Of a stretch of DNA of 64,000 bases, positions 7,816 through 17,055 are shown in pieces (the first letter of the stretch is position 1; every line of letters starts with the position of its first letter). A program made the translations under genes and the position numbers. Where the stretch lies: NCBI RefSeq assembly GCF_002101705.1, contig NZ_LQPC01000037.1, positions 27,185-91,184 of the forward strand, given 5' to 3'. The notes under the pieces are model-generated. The model searched no databases and was not told the origin of the DNA. It saw only the letters and a list, made by a program, of their open reading frames with translations. Source of the stretch: Mycolicibacterium iranicum. Its GTDB lineage: Bacteria; Actinomycetota; Actinomycetes; Mycobacteriales; Mycobacteriaceae.

Positions 7816-9036
7816 TCACGCGATCGCGCCGCTCTCCTTGAGTGCCGTGACCCGGTCCCAGTCGCCGCCCAGTTCGAGAATGAGCTCCTCTGTGTGGGCG
7901 GCGAATTCGGGCATCGGATTCAGCGACAACGGCGTCTCGTCGTAGAGCACCGGACTCGCCACCAGATCAAATGTCTGCCCATCCTGTTGCACCGCGACGA
8001 CATTGCCGTTGGCGCGGACCTGCGGGTCGATCGCCACCTCGGCGGTGTTCTGGACCGGCGCCCACTGCCCGTCGAAACCGTCGAGGACTGTCCGCCAGTG
8101 CTCCAGCGGTTGGGCGCCGAGAGTCGCACGCAAAACCTCGATCGCGGCAGGGGCATTGGCGGCAAGCAAGGCGTGACTGGCAAATCGTTCGTCGGTGGCG
8201 AGTTCGGGCACACCGACCCGACGACAGAACTCGGCGAAGTAGCGGAACCCTTGCAGCATGGACACTCCGAGGAACCTGCCGTCCGATGTCCGGTAGAACC
8301 CGACCAGTGGATTGTTCGGTGCGACGTTCGCGCCGCCCGGATTGGTCTGCCACGGTGTTCCGCTCGCCAGTGCCGCGTTGATCGCGACGCCCGATGCCCA
8401 CACACCCACACCCAACAGCGAGATATCCACCACCCGAGCCATTCCCGTGCGCTCGCGTTCGAACAGCGCTGCCGCGATTCCACCGGCGATGGTCATCCCG
8501 CCGATCGAATCGCCGTATGCCGGACCCGGCTGGGGCACCACACCATCCAGATCGCACGGTGTCGACCCGAGCGCTCCGGCGGCGCGGCTCCAGAAACCGG
8601 TCATGTCGTAGCCACCTTTGCCAGCGTCCGGACCCAATGGCCCATAGGCACTCCCGCGGGCATAGATGATGTCGGGGTTCTCCGCTCGCACATCGTCGAC
8701 GTCGATCCGTAGCTTCTTACGCGCATCCGGCAGGAAGTTGGTCAGGAACACGTCGCTGGAGCGTGCGATGTCCATCAGTAGCGCATGGCCATCGGGTGTC
8801 GACATGTCCAGAGCCACTGACCGTTTGCCGCGATTTGCGTGCTCCATCACGGGGTTGCGGTCGCCCTCGACAGTGATGTGTCCCAGTTGTCGGAGACCGC
8901 GCTGCGAGTCACCCGTCTGAGGGTGCTCGATCTTGATGACGTCTGCCCCCCAGTCCGCCAGCACCGCGCCTGCTGCAGGTACGAAGGTCCACTGAGCCAC
9001 TTCGAGGACACGCACTCCGGACATCGGTCCGCTCAT
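7816..9036 (-). CDS. CaiB/BaiF family CoA-transferase
   Basis: 406 residues from ATG 9036 (MSGPMSGVRVLEVAQWTF; a second Met at residue 5 is a possible alternative). Class III CoA-transferase, with the N-terminal CoA-binding Rossmann part (GAVLADWGADVIKIEHP) and the expected catalytic Asp in YGDSIGGMTIAGGIAAALFE, followed by RERTG. It transfers CoA to or from an organic acid in the cytoplasm. It is a single-gene unit facing away from a second CoA-transferase gene, with operator B between them. The acid substrate is unknown. Confidence 0.92.
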   Translation of the reverse strand: MSGPMSGVRVLEVAQWTFVPAAGAVLADWGADVIKIEHPQTGDSQRGLRQLGHITVEGDRNPVMEHANRGKRSVALDMSTPDGHALLMDIARSSDVFLTNFLPDARKKLRIDVDDVRAENPDIIYARGSAYGPLGPDAGKGGYDMTGFWSRAAGALGSTPCDLDGVVPQPGPAYGDSIGGMTIAGGIAAALFERERTGMARVVDISLLGVGVWASGVAINAALASGTPWQTNPGGANVAPNNPLVGFYRTSDGRFLGVSMLQGFRYFAEFCRRVGVPELATDERFASHALLAANAPAAIEVLRATLGAQPLEHWRTVLDGFDGQWAPVQNTAEVAIDPQVRANGNVVAVQQDGQTFDLVASPVLYDETPLSLNPMPEFAAHTEELILELGGDWDRVTALKESGAIA

Positions 9037-9105
9037 CGATCATCCACTCCGTTCACTCCACACGTCCCACGGCTCCGGGCGCCATCCCCGACCACGATCA
9101 TAGCT

Positions 9106-9128
9106 GTACAAAAGAACACAAAGTGTTT
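9106..9128 (-). promoter_or_regulatory. Operator site B, between divergent CoA-transferase genes
   Basis: Minus strand: AAACA, centre CTTTGTGTTCTTT, TGTAC. The site covers a GTG at 9123 that could otherwise be taken as the start of the plus-strand gene, which favours the ATG at 9138. Confidence 0.65.
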
Positions 9129-9137
9129 ATTTGCGAT

Positions 9138-10373
9138 ATGGTAGCGGCCGTGGCAAGTGCGTTGTCACACCTTCGGGTGTGCGATCTCAGTGGACAATTG
9201 GCGGGCGCAGGCGCGACCAAGATGCTGGCCGCGTTCGGAGCCCAGGTCATCCGCGTCGAGGATCCGGTGACCCGCGGCATGTGGGATGCACTGCGCGGGG
9301 TGGGTCCGTACGTGGACGACCGCCGCGGGGTCGATCTGGGCGCCGGATTCAACAACCACAACGTCGGCAAACAGGGCGTCACCATCAACCTACGCACTGA
9401 CGAAGGCGTGCGGTTGCTCCGCGAACTCGTCGCCGTCAGCGATGTCGTGTGCGAGAACTTCGCCGCAGGCGTGATGGACAAACGCGGCTTCGGATACGAG
9501 GACCTCAAGAGCATCAAGCCCGACATCGTCTATGTGTCCAACTGTGGATTTGGCCACACCGGACCGTATCGCGACTTCAAGACCTGGGGCCCGATCGTGC
9601 AGGCGGTCAGTGGACTGACCGCCACGTCCGGACTGCCCGACGCCGAGCCGGCCGGCTGGGGGTTCTCGTACATGGATCATGGGTCCGCGTTCTATATGGC
9701 GGTGGCAATCCTTGCCGCACTGCACCATCGTGAACGCACGGGCGAGGGTCAGCACGTCGACTTGGCCACGGTGCCCGCCGGAATTGCGATGCTGCCGACC
9801 GAGATCCTGGATTGGACCGTGAATGGACGCCCCACGGGGCCGGGCGGAAACCGCGCCGACTTCGGCGAGTGCGCGCCCCACGGCGTCTATCCGTGTCTCG
9901 GAGACGATCGGTGGATCGCGGTTGCGTGCCGTGACGACCGAGAGGTTGCCCTGCTTGCGAAGGTGCTGGACGAGCCGGCGTTGACCGCCGACAGGTTTGC
10001 CACCCTCGCGCAACGACTGGCGGCGGCCGACGAACTCGACGCGATCATCGGCGCCGCCACCTCGACGAGGGTGGCCGGTAGCCTCGCCGACGACCTCATC
10101 GGCGCCGGTATTCCGGCCAGTATTGTGAAGAGTCCACCGGAGCGAATCGACGGCGATCCGGATCTCGCACGAATTGGCCTGTTTCCCACCGTGTCCCATC
10201 CCGACATCGGCAAGGTCCGGGTGGAGGGGCTCCCTATGACGTTCTCGGCGACTCCATGGAGCATCGACCGAAGCGCGCCCAAACTCGGTCAGCACAATCG
10301 CGAGATCTTCGGAGGCCTTCTCGGCCACGACGATCAGACCCTCCAGGACTGGGCCGGAAGAGGTGTGATCTGA
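9138..10373 (+). CDS. CaiB/BaiF family CoA-transferase
   Basis: 411 residues from ATG 9138. A GTG at 9123 is rejected because it lies inside operator B; GTG 9150 is another candidate. No Shine-Dalgarno is seen, so the mRNA may be leaderless. The class III fold is clear: LRVCDLSGQLAGAGATKMLA, NNHNVGKQGVTINLRT, and the probable catalytic Asp in YMDHGSAFYMAVAILAALHH, then RERTGEGQHVD. It is the first gene of an operon with another CoA-transferase, a VOC protein and a P450. The two adjacent CoA-transferases differ enough to act on different acids or form a hetero-oligomer (inference). Confidence 0.9.
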   Translation: MVAAVASALSHLRVCDLSGQLAGAGATKMLAAFGAQVIRVEDPVTRGMWDALRGVGPYVDDRRGVDLGAGFNNHNVGKQGVTINLRTDEGVRLLRELVAVSDVVCENFAAGVMDKRGFGYEDLKSIKPDIVYVSNCGFGHTGPYRDFKTWGPIVQAVSGLTATSGLPDAEPAGWGFSYMDHGSAFYMAVAILAALHHRERTGEGQHVDLATVPAGIAMLPTEILDWTVNGRPTGPGGNRADFGECAPHGVYPCLGDDRWIAVACRDDREVALLAKVLDEPALTADRFATLAQRLAAADELDAIIGAATSTRVAGSLADDLIGAGIPASIVKSPPERIDGDPDLARIGLFPTVSHPDIGKVRVEGLPMTFSATPWSIDRSAPKLGQHNREIFGGLLGHDDQTLQDWAGRGVI

Positions 10374-11590
10374 GCGCGCTGGCTGATCTTCGTGTCATCG
10401 AGATCAGCGACCAATACACCCCGATCGCGGGCCGCATACTGGCTGAGCTCGGCGCCGAAGTGATCGTCGTCGAACCCACCACCGGTTCGCCGCACCGGCG
10501 ACGGCCACCGTTCGTCGACGACGAGCCCGGCGTCGACCGTAGCCTACGCTGGTGGGGTGCTAACGCGGGAAAGCGCAGCGTCACAGTAGATCTCGATTCG
10601 GCGTCCGGAAGGGACGCACTGAGGCGCCTGCTCGCGAGTGCCGACATCGTGTTCGCGGGAGGTGACCTGCTGGCGGACGGAACGCTCGCCTACCCCGATA
10701 TCGCCGCCCAACACCCGCAGCTGATCTGGGTGTCGGTCACCCCGTTCGGCATCGGGAGTGCGCGCGCCGAGGACCCCGTGATGGACCTGACCGTCCTGGC
10801 CGGTGGTGGGCCGATGTGGAACTGCGGGTACGACGATCATGCGATCCCTCCGATGCGGGGTTCCGGCGACCAGTCCGCGAACATCGGGGGAATGTACGGC
10901 GCCATCGGTGCACTGATTGCTCTCTCCCACCGCGATCACACCGGCGTCGGTCAGCTCGTCGACGTCAACGTCACGGCCGCCTGCAACGTGACGTGCGAGC
11001 AGACCACCTACCACTGGCTGGTAAACCAAGCGGTGTGTGTTCGACAGACGGGCCGGCACGCCTATCCGACCCCGAGCGCCCCCGTGCAAGTCCGGTGCGC
11101 CGATGGTTCCTACGCAACAACCGGGGTCCTGCCACGCAAGCCTGAGGAGTTCGCGGGACTTGTCAACTGGCTCAACGATCTTGCGCTGACCGAGGAGCTC
11201 CCCGAAACGTTCTTCCTGGAGCTGGCCGCGTCGCGTGATCGGCCCGTCGATCTCGCCGCAATCGGCGAGGACGACGAGACGACGGCGATTCTCAGCGCAG
11301 CGCGCGAAGCCATCACCTTGATCGCCTCACGACTGTCCGCCAAGGAGTTCTTCGTCGAGAGCCAGCGACGAGGCTTCGCCGCGGGCGCGATTTTGCTGCC
11401 GCATGAGGCCTTCGACGACCAGCACACCGTTGCGCGCGGCATGCATGTACCGGTGGAACATCCCGAACTCGATCGCACCGTGGTGTACCCAGGGGTGCCC
11501 TACCTGTTCAGCGCCAGCCCGGCCCCGGCGCCCACCCGCGCTCCACTGCTCGGCGAGCACAACTCGATACTCGACGACATCGTGCGATGA
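10370..11590 (+). CDS. CaiB/BaiF family CoA-transferase, possible CTG start
   Basis: 406 residues if read from CTG 10370. The only in-frame ATG lies at 10256, deep inside the previous gene; the 38 residues it would add are Arg/Pro-rich and unlike the family. No GTG or TTG lies between. CTG 10370 overlaps the previous stop (CTGA), follows GGAAGAGG by 6 nt, and places LADLRVIEISDQYTP where homologues begin. The rest is a normal class III CoA-transferase: AELGAEVIVVEPTTG, GDQSANIGGMYGAIGALIAL with the probable catalytic Asp, and a C-terminal PALLGEHN-like tail (APLLGEHNSIL). The start is inference; the gene is certain. Confidence 0.88.
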   Translation: MSALADLRVIEISDQYTPIAGRILAELGAEVIVVEPTTGSPHRRRPPFVDDEPGVDRSLRWWGANAGKRSVTVDLDSASGRDALRRLLASADIVFAGGDLLADGTLAYPDIAAQHPQLIWVSVTPFGIGSARAEDPVMDLTVLAGGGPMWNCGYDDHAIPPMRGSGDQSANIGGMYGAIGALIALSHRDHTGVGQLVDVNVTAACNVTCEQTTYHWLVNQAVCVRQTGRHAYPTPSAPVQVRCADGSYATTGVLPRKPEEFAGLVNWLNDLALTEELPETFFLELAASRDRPVDLAAIGEDDETTAILSAAREAITLIASRLSAKEFFVESQRRGFAAGAILLPHEAFDDQHTVARGMHVPVEHPELDRTVVYPGVPYLFSASPAPAPTRAPLLGEHNSILDDIVR

Positions 11591-12042
11591 ACAAGGGGAT
11601 CCGGCTCACCCACGTGGGCCTGTGCGTGCGTGACATCGCCTACTCCACGGAGTTCTACTGCGCAGCATTAGGTTTCGAGAAGGTGGGTGAGATGCACGTT
11701 AGCGATTCCGCAACGGCCCGGCTGCTCGACGTCACCGGCCTGGTGCTCGATCTGGTCTATCTGCAGCGCGACGGCTTTCGACTAGAACTGCTCGGGTATG
11801 CCGAGCCCGGTACCACGGGCCGCGCCGAACCACGCGCCATGAACGCGCTCGGGTTCACGCACCTGTCTTTCCGGGTGGACGACGTCGATGCAGTGACCGG
11901 GGACGTTGTTCAGCACGGCGGCCACCTGCTGGCAGATCGATCCGTTGCCTTCGACGGCGGAAACCGCGGCGTGATGCTTACAGATCCGGACGGCAATCTT
12001 TTGGAACTCATCGAACGCGTCCAACGAATGACAGGCGACTGA
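11587..12042 (+). CDS. VOC (glyoxalase/methylmalonyl-CoA epimerase-like) protein
   Basis: 151 residues, ATGA overlap with the preceding CoA-transferase. Two beta-alpha-beta-beta-beta modules give the metal-binding VOC fold. Candidate metal ligands are His in LTHVGLCVRDI, Glu in FRLELLGY, His in GFTHLSFRVDDV and Glu in GNLLELIE. The four-ligand pattern is that of epimerases and glyoxalases, so a metal-dependent acyl-CoA epimerase is a fair guess in this CoA-thioester setting (inference). A P450 gene follows 3 bp later. Confidence 0.85.
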   Translation: MNKGIRLTHVGLCVRDIAYSTEFYCAALGFEKVGEMHVSDSATARLLDVTGLVLDLVYLQRDGFRLELLGYAEPGTTGRAEPRAMNALGFTHLSFRVDDVDAVTGDVVQHGGHLLADRSVAFDGGNRGVMLTDPDGNLLELIERVQRMTGD

Positions 12043-12045
12043 TCC

Positions 12046-13242
12046 ATGGTGTCCTCAACCGACGAATTGATGTACTCACCCTTCTCCAAGGCGATCTTCG
12101 ACGATCCCTACCCCGTGTACCGCCGATTGCGTTCGGAAGCGCCGGTGTATCGGGATCCCGAGGACCGATGGTGGGTCCTGTCCCGCTTCGATGATGTCGC
12201 CACCGCGCTGCGCGATTGGGAGACCTACTCGTCCAAACTCGGCCCTGCGCCGGAGAACCCGGATAACGACGGCCGCAAGTATTCGGTGATCTCGATGGAC
12301 CCACCCCGGCACGACCGCATCCGCGGGGTGCTCAAGGGTTTTTTCACGCCGCGCGCCGTTGCGGCACTGGAGAACTCGCTGCAATCGGTGGTGAACCACC
12401 ACTTGGATCGGTTGACGCCGGGGACCACCGTCGACGCTATGGAGGCGTTCGCCTTCTCGGTGCCCACGGACGTCATCGGCGACCTGCTCGGCGTCCCGCA
12501 CGCGGACCGCGAGCAACTGCGAGTGTGGTGGGAGGAGTTCCTCACCCGCCATGAGGGCGAGGTCATGATGCCGCGCAGCGCGATCGAGGCCAACCGCAAG
12601 ATCAGCTCCTACATTGGCGACCTCATCGAGGCCCGACGCACCGATCCTGGCGATGATCTGATCAGCATCGTGCTGCAGGCGACGTTTCATGATCCCGAGA
12701 TCTCCGCGGATCGCGCGCTCACGCCGCACGAGGTGCTCATGTTCTGCAACCTGTTGTCGGCAGCCGGTTCCGAGACCACGCAGAAGCTGATTTCGAACGG
12801 CCTCGTAGCCATGCATGACCACCCCGATCAGTGGCGGCGCATCGTCAACGATCCCAGCCTCGTTCCGGCCGCGGTGAACGAGGCTCTGCGCTACGACACC
12901 CCCAGTCATTGGGTGGCGCGCACTCTCACCAGGCCGGTGCAACTGCACGGTGTGACGATGGAGGCCGGCGATTGGGTACTACTGCTGCTGGGCAGCGCCA
13001 ACCGGGACGAGCGTCGATACACCGACCCCGATCGCTTCATCCTTGAGAGGCCGCGGGGCACCGACGTCTACTTCGGGTGGGGAATCCACATCTGTCTGGG
13101 CCAGTGGCTGGCACGTCGTGAAGCACAGATGGTTTTCGAATACGTGGCAAGGAAATTCCCCGACTACGCGATCGGTGCGCACGAACGTGTGCTCACCGCG
13201 ACGGTACGCGGCTACACCAGCGTCGAGATGACGCTTCGCTGA
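12046..13242 (+). CDS. Cytochrome P450
   Basis: 398 residues from ATG 12046. The I-helix is LLSAAGSETTQKL, ExxR lies in NEALRYDTP, and the heme loop is YFGWGIHICLGQWLARREA, with Ile before the axial Cys instead of the common Phe. It is the last gene of the CoA-transferase, CoA-transferase, VOC, P450 operon controlled from the 9.1-kb gap. A P450 located downstream of CoA-transferases suggests a hydroxylation of a CoA-linked or free acid intermediate rather than only of the starting compound (inference). Confidence 0.95.
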   Translation: MVSSTDELMYSPFSKAIFDDPYPVYRRLRSEAPVYRDPEDRWWVLSRFDDVATALRDWETYSSKLGPAPENPDNDGRKYSVISMDPPRHDRIRGVLKGFFTPRAVAALENSLQSVVNHHLDRLTPGTTVDAMEAFAFSVPTDVIGDLLGVPHADREQLRVWWEEFLTRHEGEVMMPRSAIEANRKISSYIGDLIEARRTDPGDDLISIVLQATFHDPEISADRALTPHEVLMFCNLLSAAGSETTQKLISNGLVAMHDHPDQWRRIVNDPSLVPAAVNEALRYDTPSHWVARTLTRPVQLHGVTMEAGDWVLLLLGSANRDERRYTDPDRFILERPRGTDVYFGWGIHICLGQWLARREAQMVFEYVARKFPDYAIGAHERVLTATVRGYTSVEMTLR

Positions 13243-13271
13243 CATGCCGCCTCAGCCGAGGACGACTGTGC

Positions 13272-13691
13272 TCACGCCACCTCGAAAACGTCGTACTCCA
13301 CCGTGCTAGCCCCAGCATTTCCCTTGGCGACGCCCAGAACGCGAGTCAACCACGCGTAGCGGTCATCACCGGTCTCGAAGTACATCGACGAATAGACGAC
13401 TCCGGTACGTGCATCCATCCTCCCGGTGTAGTTGACGAGAATGACGGCGCCGTCATCGGTTTGAAGGGTCAGGCGCGCGTCGACGAGGACGCGTCCGCTT
13501 GGTTCGACGAAGGCCCAGTCGGCGGCAGCCATCCCCTTGAGCGAAGCGCGCAGGCGCTCACCCTCGAATCGGGCGCTGGTGATCTCGCCGACAATGCGGC
13601 TGCCCGTGGGACCAGAGGACACCGAGATGGGCTCGCCGATCTCGTAGACCACCCGACACAGCGGCCTCAACTCGGCGGAAAACTTAGGCAC
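13272..13691 (-). CDS. DUF3237 family protein
   Basis: 139 residues from GTG 13691 (VPKFSAELRPLCRVVYEIGE), overlapping the VOC stop by 8 bp. A GTG at 13715 would add 8 residues and is the alternative. The family pattern is visible: LCRVVYEIGEPISVSSGPTG, SRIVGEITSARFEG, ADWAFVEPSG, DARLTLQTDDGAVILVNYTG and YAWLTRVLGVAKG. DUF3237 proteins form a small beta-barrel; their role is not established, though they recur in catabolic operons for aromatic or steroid-like compounds. It is the second gene of a VOC-DUF3237 operon under operator C. Confidence 0.82.
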   Translation of the reverse strand: MPKFSAELRPLCRVVYEIGEPISVSSGPTGSRIVGEITSARFEGERLRASLKGMAAADWAFVEPSGRVLVDARLTLQTDDGAVILVNYTGRMDARTGVVYSSMYFETGDDRYAWLTRVLGVAKGNAGASTVEYDVFEVA

Positions 13692-14577
13692 AGCCGACGA
13701 ATTCGATGACGGCACCGTGACAGGTCTTCGGATCGGCGGTCAGTCGCTGACCGTCTCGTTCGGCGATCCCGACCCCGTGTTCCACAAGATGCGACTCCGC
13801 TGCGGCGAGGTCGGCCGTCTCGAAGACACACGCGTGCATGATTTCGCCATTCGCCGCGAGGTCCCGCCCAGCAACGGTGTCCTCAGAGTGCGGCGCGATC
13901 AGCTCCACCAGCGTGTTCGTTCCGAACGTGAGCAGGCGGCGGTGCGCGGCGGTGGATCGCTCGTCCTCGGTCACGTGTGCACCGAGCGCCGTGTACACGT
14001 CCGTCGCGGGATCAAGCTCGCGGACCACCACGCCGACCCTCCATCCGGTGAGGGCAAGCGGGTGGTCCCGCCACGGCTCATTCGACCAGCCGGCACGAAA
14101 TCTCGGGTCGTCCCACTTGCCAGGCACTCCCAGCGGTCCGGGCTTGGACTCGGTGAACGGCATGAATTCAAGCTGACCGGCTGTGTCCTTGGGATGTGTG
14201 AATACGGGGCTCATCGGCTTTGCCGCCAACGCTTCCCGGCCGGAGCCCGCGAGCCCGAAGCACCGGACTCCGGCCGCGGTCAGCGCGTCGTAGACGTCAA
14301 CGGGCGGGCTGTTCACGAAGTACGCGGCGGCGTGCAGGTGAGGTCCGAAGCGGTTGGGGAACTTGCCCAGCGGGAGATCGGCGCCCTCGGCGGCCGGCGC
14401 CATGACGTCGACGGCGAGGTCGGCGATCGTCACCATCGACGCCCACCGCTTCTCCGGTTCGAGCCAGTCGTCGGCAAAGATGTCGACCGCCCCGAAAACG
14501 TCGCGGTACCAATCCGTGACGAGGCGATAGTCGTCGACAACGTGGTTGACATGCCACTGACGGCCTATCTGGATCAC
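13684..14577 (-). CDS. VOC family protein, two glyoxalase-like domains
   Basis: 297 residues from ATG 14577 with two consecutive VOC modules, residues about 5-140 (WHVNHVVDDYRLVTDWYRDV) and about 170-297 (WRVGVVVRELDPATDVYTAL, ending AVIEFVGCA). Double-module VOC proteins can be ring-cleaving extradiol dioxygenases or isomerases. Here the classical His...His...Glu set is incomplete (HVNHVVDD in the first, MHACVFETADL in the second), so no reaction is claimed. It is the first gene of a minus-strand pair with DUF3237 and faces an acyl-CoA dehydrogenase operon across operator C. Confidence 0.82.
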   Translation of the reverse strand: MIQIGRQWHVNHVVDDYRLVTDWYRDVFGAVDIFADDWLEPEKRWASMVTIADLAVDVMAPAAEGADLPLGKFPNRFGPHLHAAAYFVNSPPVDVYDALTAAGVRCFGLAGSGREALAAKPMSPVFTHPKDTAGQLEFMPFTESKPGPLGVPGKWDDPRFRAGWSNEPWRDHPLALTGWRVGVVVRELDPATDVYTALGAHVTEDERSTAAHRRLLTFGTNTLVELIAPHSEDTVAGRDLAANGEIMHACVFETADLAAAESHLVEHGVGIAERDGQRLTADPKTCHGAVIEFVGCA

Positions 14578-14601
14578 GAGTCTCCCATCACACTATGCTC
14601 G

Positions 14602-14624
14602 AAACACTATGACAGATACTGTCT
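14602..14624 (-). promoter_or_regulatory. Operator site C, between VOC and acyl-CoA dehydrogenase operons
   Basis: Minus strand: AGACA, centre GTATCTGTCATAG, TGTTT. The plus strand also shows a perfect inner palindrome GACAG-ATA-CTGTC at 14611-14623. AACACTATGACAG matches site G at 12 of 13 bases. Confidence 0.62.
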
Positions 14625-14680
14625 AGCTGTTGTGATGAACGGCCGCGGCCGGGTTGTCGGCGTGACGGGAGGGACAAGGA

Positions 14681-15826
14681 GTGTCCACAGCTGTGGCCGG
14701 CGATGCCGAAGTCGAGTTGTTCGTGTCCACCACGAAAGCCTTCCTCGATCGGGAGGCGCCGTTGACGCGGGTCCGCGAGTTGCACGAACTCGGCATCCCG
14801 TTCGAACGCGACTGGTGGCGGCGAGGAGCCGAGCTCGGCTGGGCCGCTCTGCTCGTACCCGAGCAACTGGGCGGCGGGTCGGTGTCCGGCGATGGAATAT
14901 CCGAGCTGGCGATGATAGCCGAGCTGTTCGGCCGCAGTGCTGCTCCGGGACCGCTTCTTCCGGTCAGTGCAGTCGCCGCAGCGCTGGCCGCGTCGAGCAC
15001 CGCGACCGCGCATGCCGACATTCTCGACGCGCTCGTGGCCGGCACCTGCATCGGCGCATGGGCGGTCGACGAACCAGGAGCGCGATTCGGGGACGCCCCG
15101 ACCACCCGGGCCACGACGACGCCGGCAGGGTTCCGGATCGACGGGATCAAAGACCGCGTGGAGGCGGGTAGCACCGCCGACGTGTTCCTGGTGACCGCGC
15201 ATGCGGACGACGGCTGCCGACAGTTTCTGGTGCCGTCGGATTCGCCGGGCGTCTCGGTGCGTCAGCTGGCGGGAGTGGACCTCGTTCGCGACTACGCCGC
15301 GGTCGAGTTCGACGGCGTCGAGGTCGGCTCTCACGCTGCTGTCGGAACCTCCTCTGAGACAGCGGAACTGGTGGCCCGTCAGACATTGATCGTGCAGCTG
15401 CTGCAGTGTGCGGAGATGGTCGGCGCTCTGGACACCGTCTTCGACATGACAGTTGCTTGGGCTGTCGATCGACATAGCTTCGGTCGGCCGCTGGCGTCGT
15501 ACCAGGCGCTCAAGCATCGCTTCGCGGACATGAAGACACACTTGGAGGCATGCCGCGCCATAGTGACGCAGGCAACGCGCGACGTCGGGGCACGAGCCGA
15601 AGCTGCCGCACTGTCGGTAAGCGCGGCGAAAGCGTACGTCGGCGAGTACTCGGTCAACATCCTTCAGGACTGCGTCCAGCTTCACGGCGGCATCGGCGTG
15701 ACGTGGGAGCACGACCTGCACGTGTTTCTCCGGCGTGTCGAAGTCGATCGCGCCCTGTTCGGTAGCACCGAGGAACACTGGGAGCGACTGTTCGCGCTTG
15801 CGCAGGCTCGGGAGGAACGTCAATGA
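14681..15826 (+). CDS. Acyl-CoA dehydrogenase, TWEH-type subunit
   Basis: 381 residues from GTG 14681, which directly follows GGGACAAGGA. The N-terminal helical domain ends in VPEQLGGGSVSG. The C-terminal domain has HSFGRPLASYQALKHRFADM and LHGGIGVTWEHDLHVFLRR, the signature of the smaller subunit in heteromeric FadE enzymes. The next gene, overlapping by 4 bp, encodes the IGGGTTEIARN-type partner, so the pair should make one alpha-beta acyl-CoA dehydrogenase. The operon continues with MaoC-like hydratase parts and an ALDH, matching consecutive beta-oxidation steps. Confidence 0.92.
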   Translation: MSTAVAGDAEVELFVSTTKAFLDREAPLTRVRELHELGIPFERDWWRRGAELGWAALLVPEQLGGGSVSGDGISELAMIAELFGRSAAPGPLLPVSAVAAALAASSTATAHADILDALVAGTCIGAWAVDEPGARFGDAPTTRATTTPAGFRIDGIKDRVEAGSTADVFLVTAHADDGCRQFLVPSDSPGVSVRQLAGVDLVRDYAAVEFDGVEVGSHAAVGTSSETAELVARQTLIVQLLQCAEMVGALDTVFDMTVAWAVDRHSFGRPLASYQALKHRFADMKTHLEACRAIVTQATRDVGARAEAAALSVSAAKAYVGEYSVNILQDCVQLHGGIGVTWEHDLHVFLRRVEVDRALFGSTEEHWERLFALAQAREERQ

Positions 15827-17055
15827 CCGAAACCGTCGCCGCATTCCGCAAGCGGGCGGAGTCGTGGCTTGCTGCCAACATGCCGATGCTCGGAGCCGAC
15901 ACACCGTTCGCCGACCGCGCGGATGAAGCCACATGGCAGCGCGCCAGGGAATTGCAACGTCGGCTCTTTGACGGCGGTTTCGCGGGAATCTGCTACCCCA
16001 GCGAGTACGGCGGATTGGGGCTGGACTACGCGTATCAGATCGCGTTCAACGAGGTCGCCGAGCCCTACGAAATGCCGCTCGCACTCAATATCCCGAGCTT
16101 GACGATATGCGGTCCCACACTCCTGGACGTCGGAAGCGAAGAACAGAAGCGCACCCATATCGCCGCCGCCCTTCGCGGTGACGAGGTGTTGTGCCAACTG
16201 CTGTCCGAACCCAGCGGTGGGTCCGATCTCGCCGGCGTCATCACCCGCGCCGAACGCCGTGCCGACACGTGGGTACTCAACGGCGCCAAGACCTGGAGCA
16301 GCAGCGCTTTCGCCGCGGACTTCGGCCTCTGCCTGGCCCGCACCGACTGGAGCGTGCCAAAGCACGAGGGCCTGACGATGTTCCTGGTGCCGCTGGACGC
16401 GCCCGGCTTGTCGCTGCGCCGAATTCGGCAGGTGAACGGCTCCGCGGAATTCTGCGAGGAGTTCCTCGACGACGTCGAACTCGGGGACGAGCACGTCGTC
16501 GGCGAGGTCGGAGGTGGGTGGGCTGTGGCATCACGACAGCTGTTCCACGAACGCCGCGCGGTGGCCAAGGGTTCTGAATACGCCAACTGCGGAGCGGCTG
16601 AATCCGGTCGCGGTGGGCCGATCGACCTCCTCAAGCTGGTCGAAGCCACCGGACAATCAGGTGATCGATGGGCGCGCCGACTCGCCGGACGCGCGTTGAC
16701 GCACCGAATCGTCGAAAAGGCATTGGGCGAGCACGTGTTCCGCGGCGTTGCCAGCGGACGTATGCCGCCGGCCTCCGGGTCCATGACGCGGCTGTACTAC
16801 GCCGAATGCGAGAATCTCGTCCTCGATACCGCCGTTGCGTTACTCGGGTCTGAAAGCGTCGTCGGCGGCGCCGACTCGCCGTTCACCTCGATCGGCGAGA
16901 AGTTCCTTTCCCGCCAAACGGTCAATATCGGCGGAGGCACCACCGAAATCGCCAGGAACATCATCGCCGAACGAGTGCTGGAGTTCCCTCGTGAGCACGC
17001 CGCCGACCGTGGCGTGCCCTTCAAAGACGTCCGCCGCAACGGGAGTGGCGCGTGA
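15823..17055 (+). CDS. Acyl-CoA dehydrogenase, GGTTEIxRN-type subunit
   Basis: 410 residues, ATGA overlap with the partner subunit gene. Family landmarks: YPSEYGGLGLDYAYQIAFNE, LSEPSGGSDLAGVITRAE, WVLNGAKTWSSSAFAAD (the flavin-facing middle domain) and a C-terminal IGGGTTEIARNIIAERVLEF. It should bind FAD and oxidise the alpha-beta bond of a bulky acyl-CoA together with the gene at 14681. The next gene again overlaps by 4 bp (GTGA), so dehydrogenase and hydratase genes are translated as a block. Confidence 0.93.
   Translation: MTETVAAFRKRAESWLAANMPMLGADTPFADRADEATWQRARELQRRLFDGGFAGICYPSEYGGLGLDYAYQIAFNEVAEPYEMPLALNIPSLTICGPTLLDVGSEEQKRTHIAAALRGDEVLCQLLSEPSGGSDLAGVITRAERRADTWVLNGAKTWSSSAFAADFGLCLARTDWSVPKHEGLTMFLVPLDAPGLSLRRIRQVNGSAEFCEEFLDDVELGDEHVVGEVGGGWAVASRQLFHERRAVAKGSEYANCGAAESGRGGPIDLLKLVEATGQSGDRWARRLAGRALTHRIVEKALGEHVFRGVASGRMPPASGSMTRLYYAECENLVLDTAVALLGSESVVGGADSPFTSIGEKFLSRQTVNIGGGTTEIARNIIAERVLEFPREHAADRGVPFKDVRRNGSGA

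Noticed and set aside
9123..9137. GTG 9123 as start of the plus-strand CoA-transferase
   Set aside because: It lies inside operator B, and ATG 9138 leaves a complete family N-terminus.
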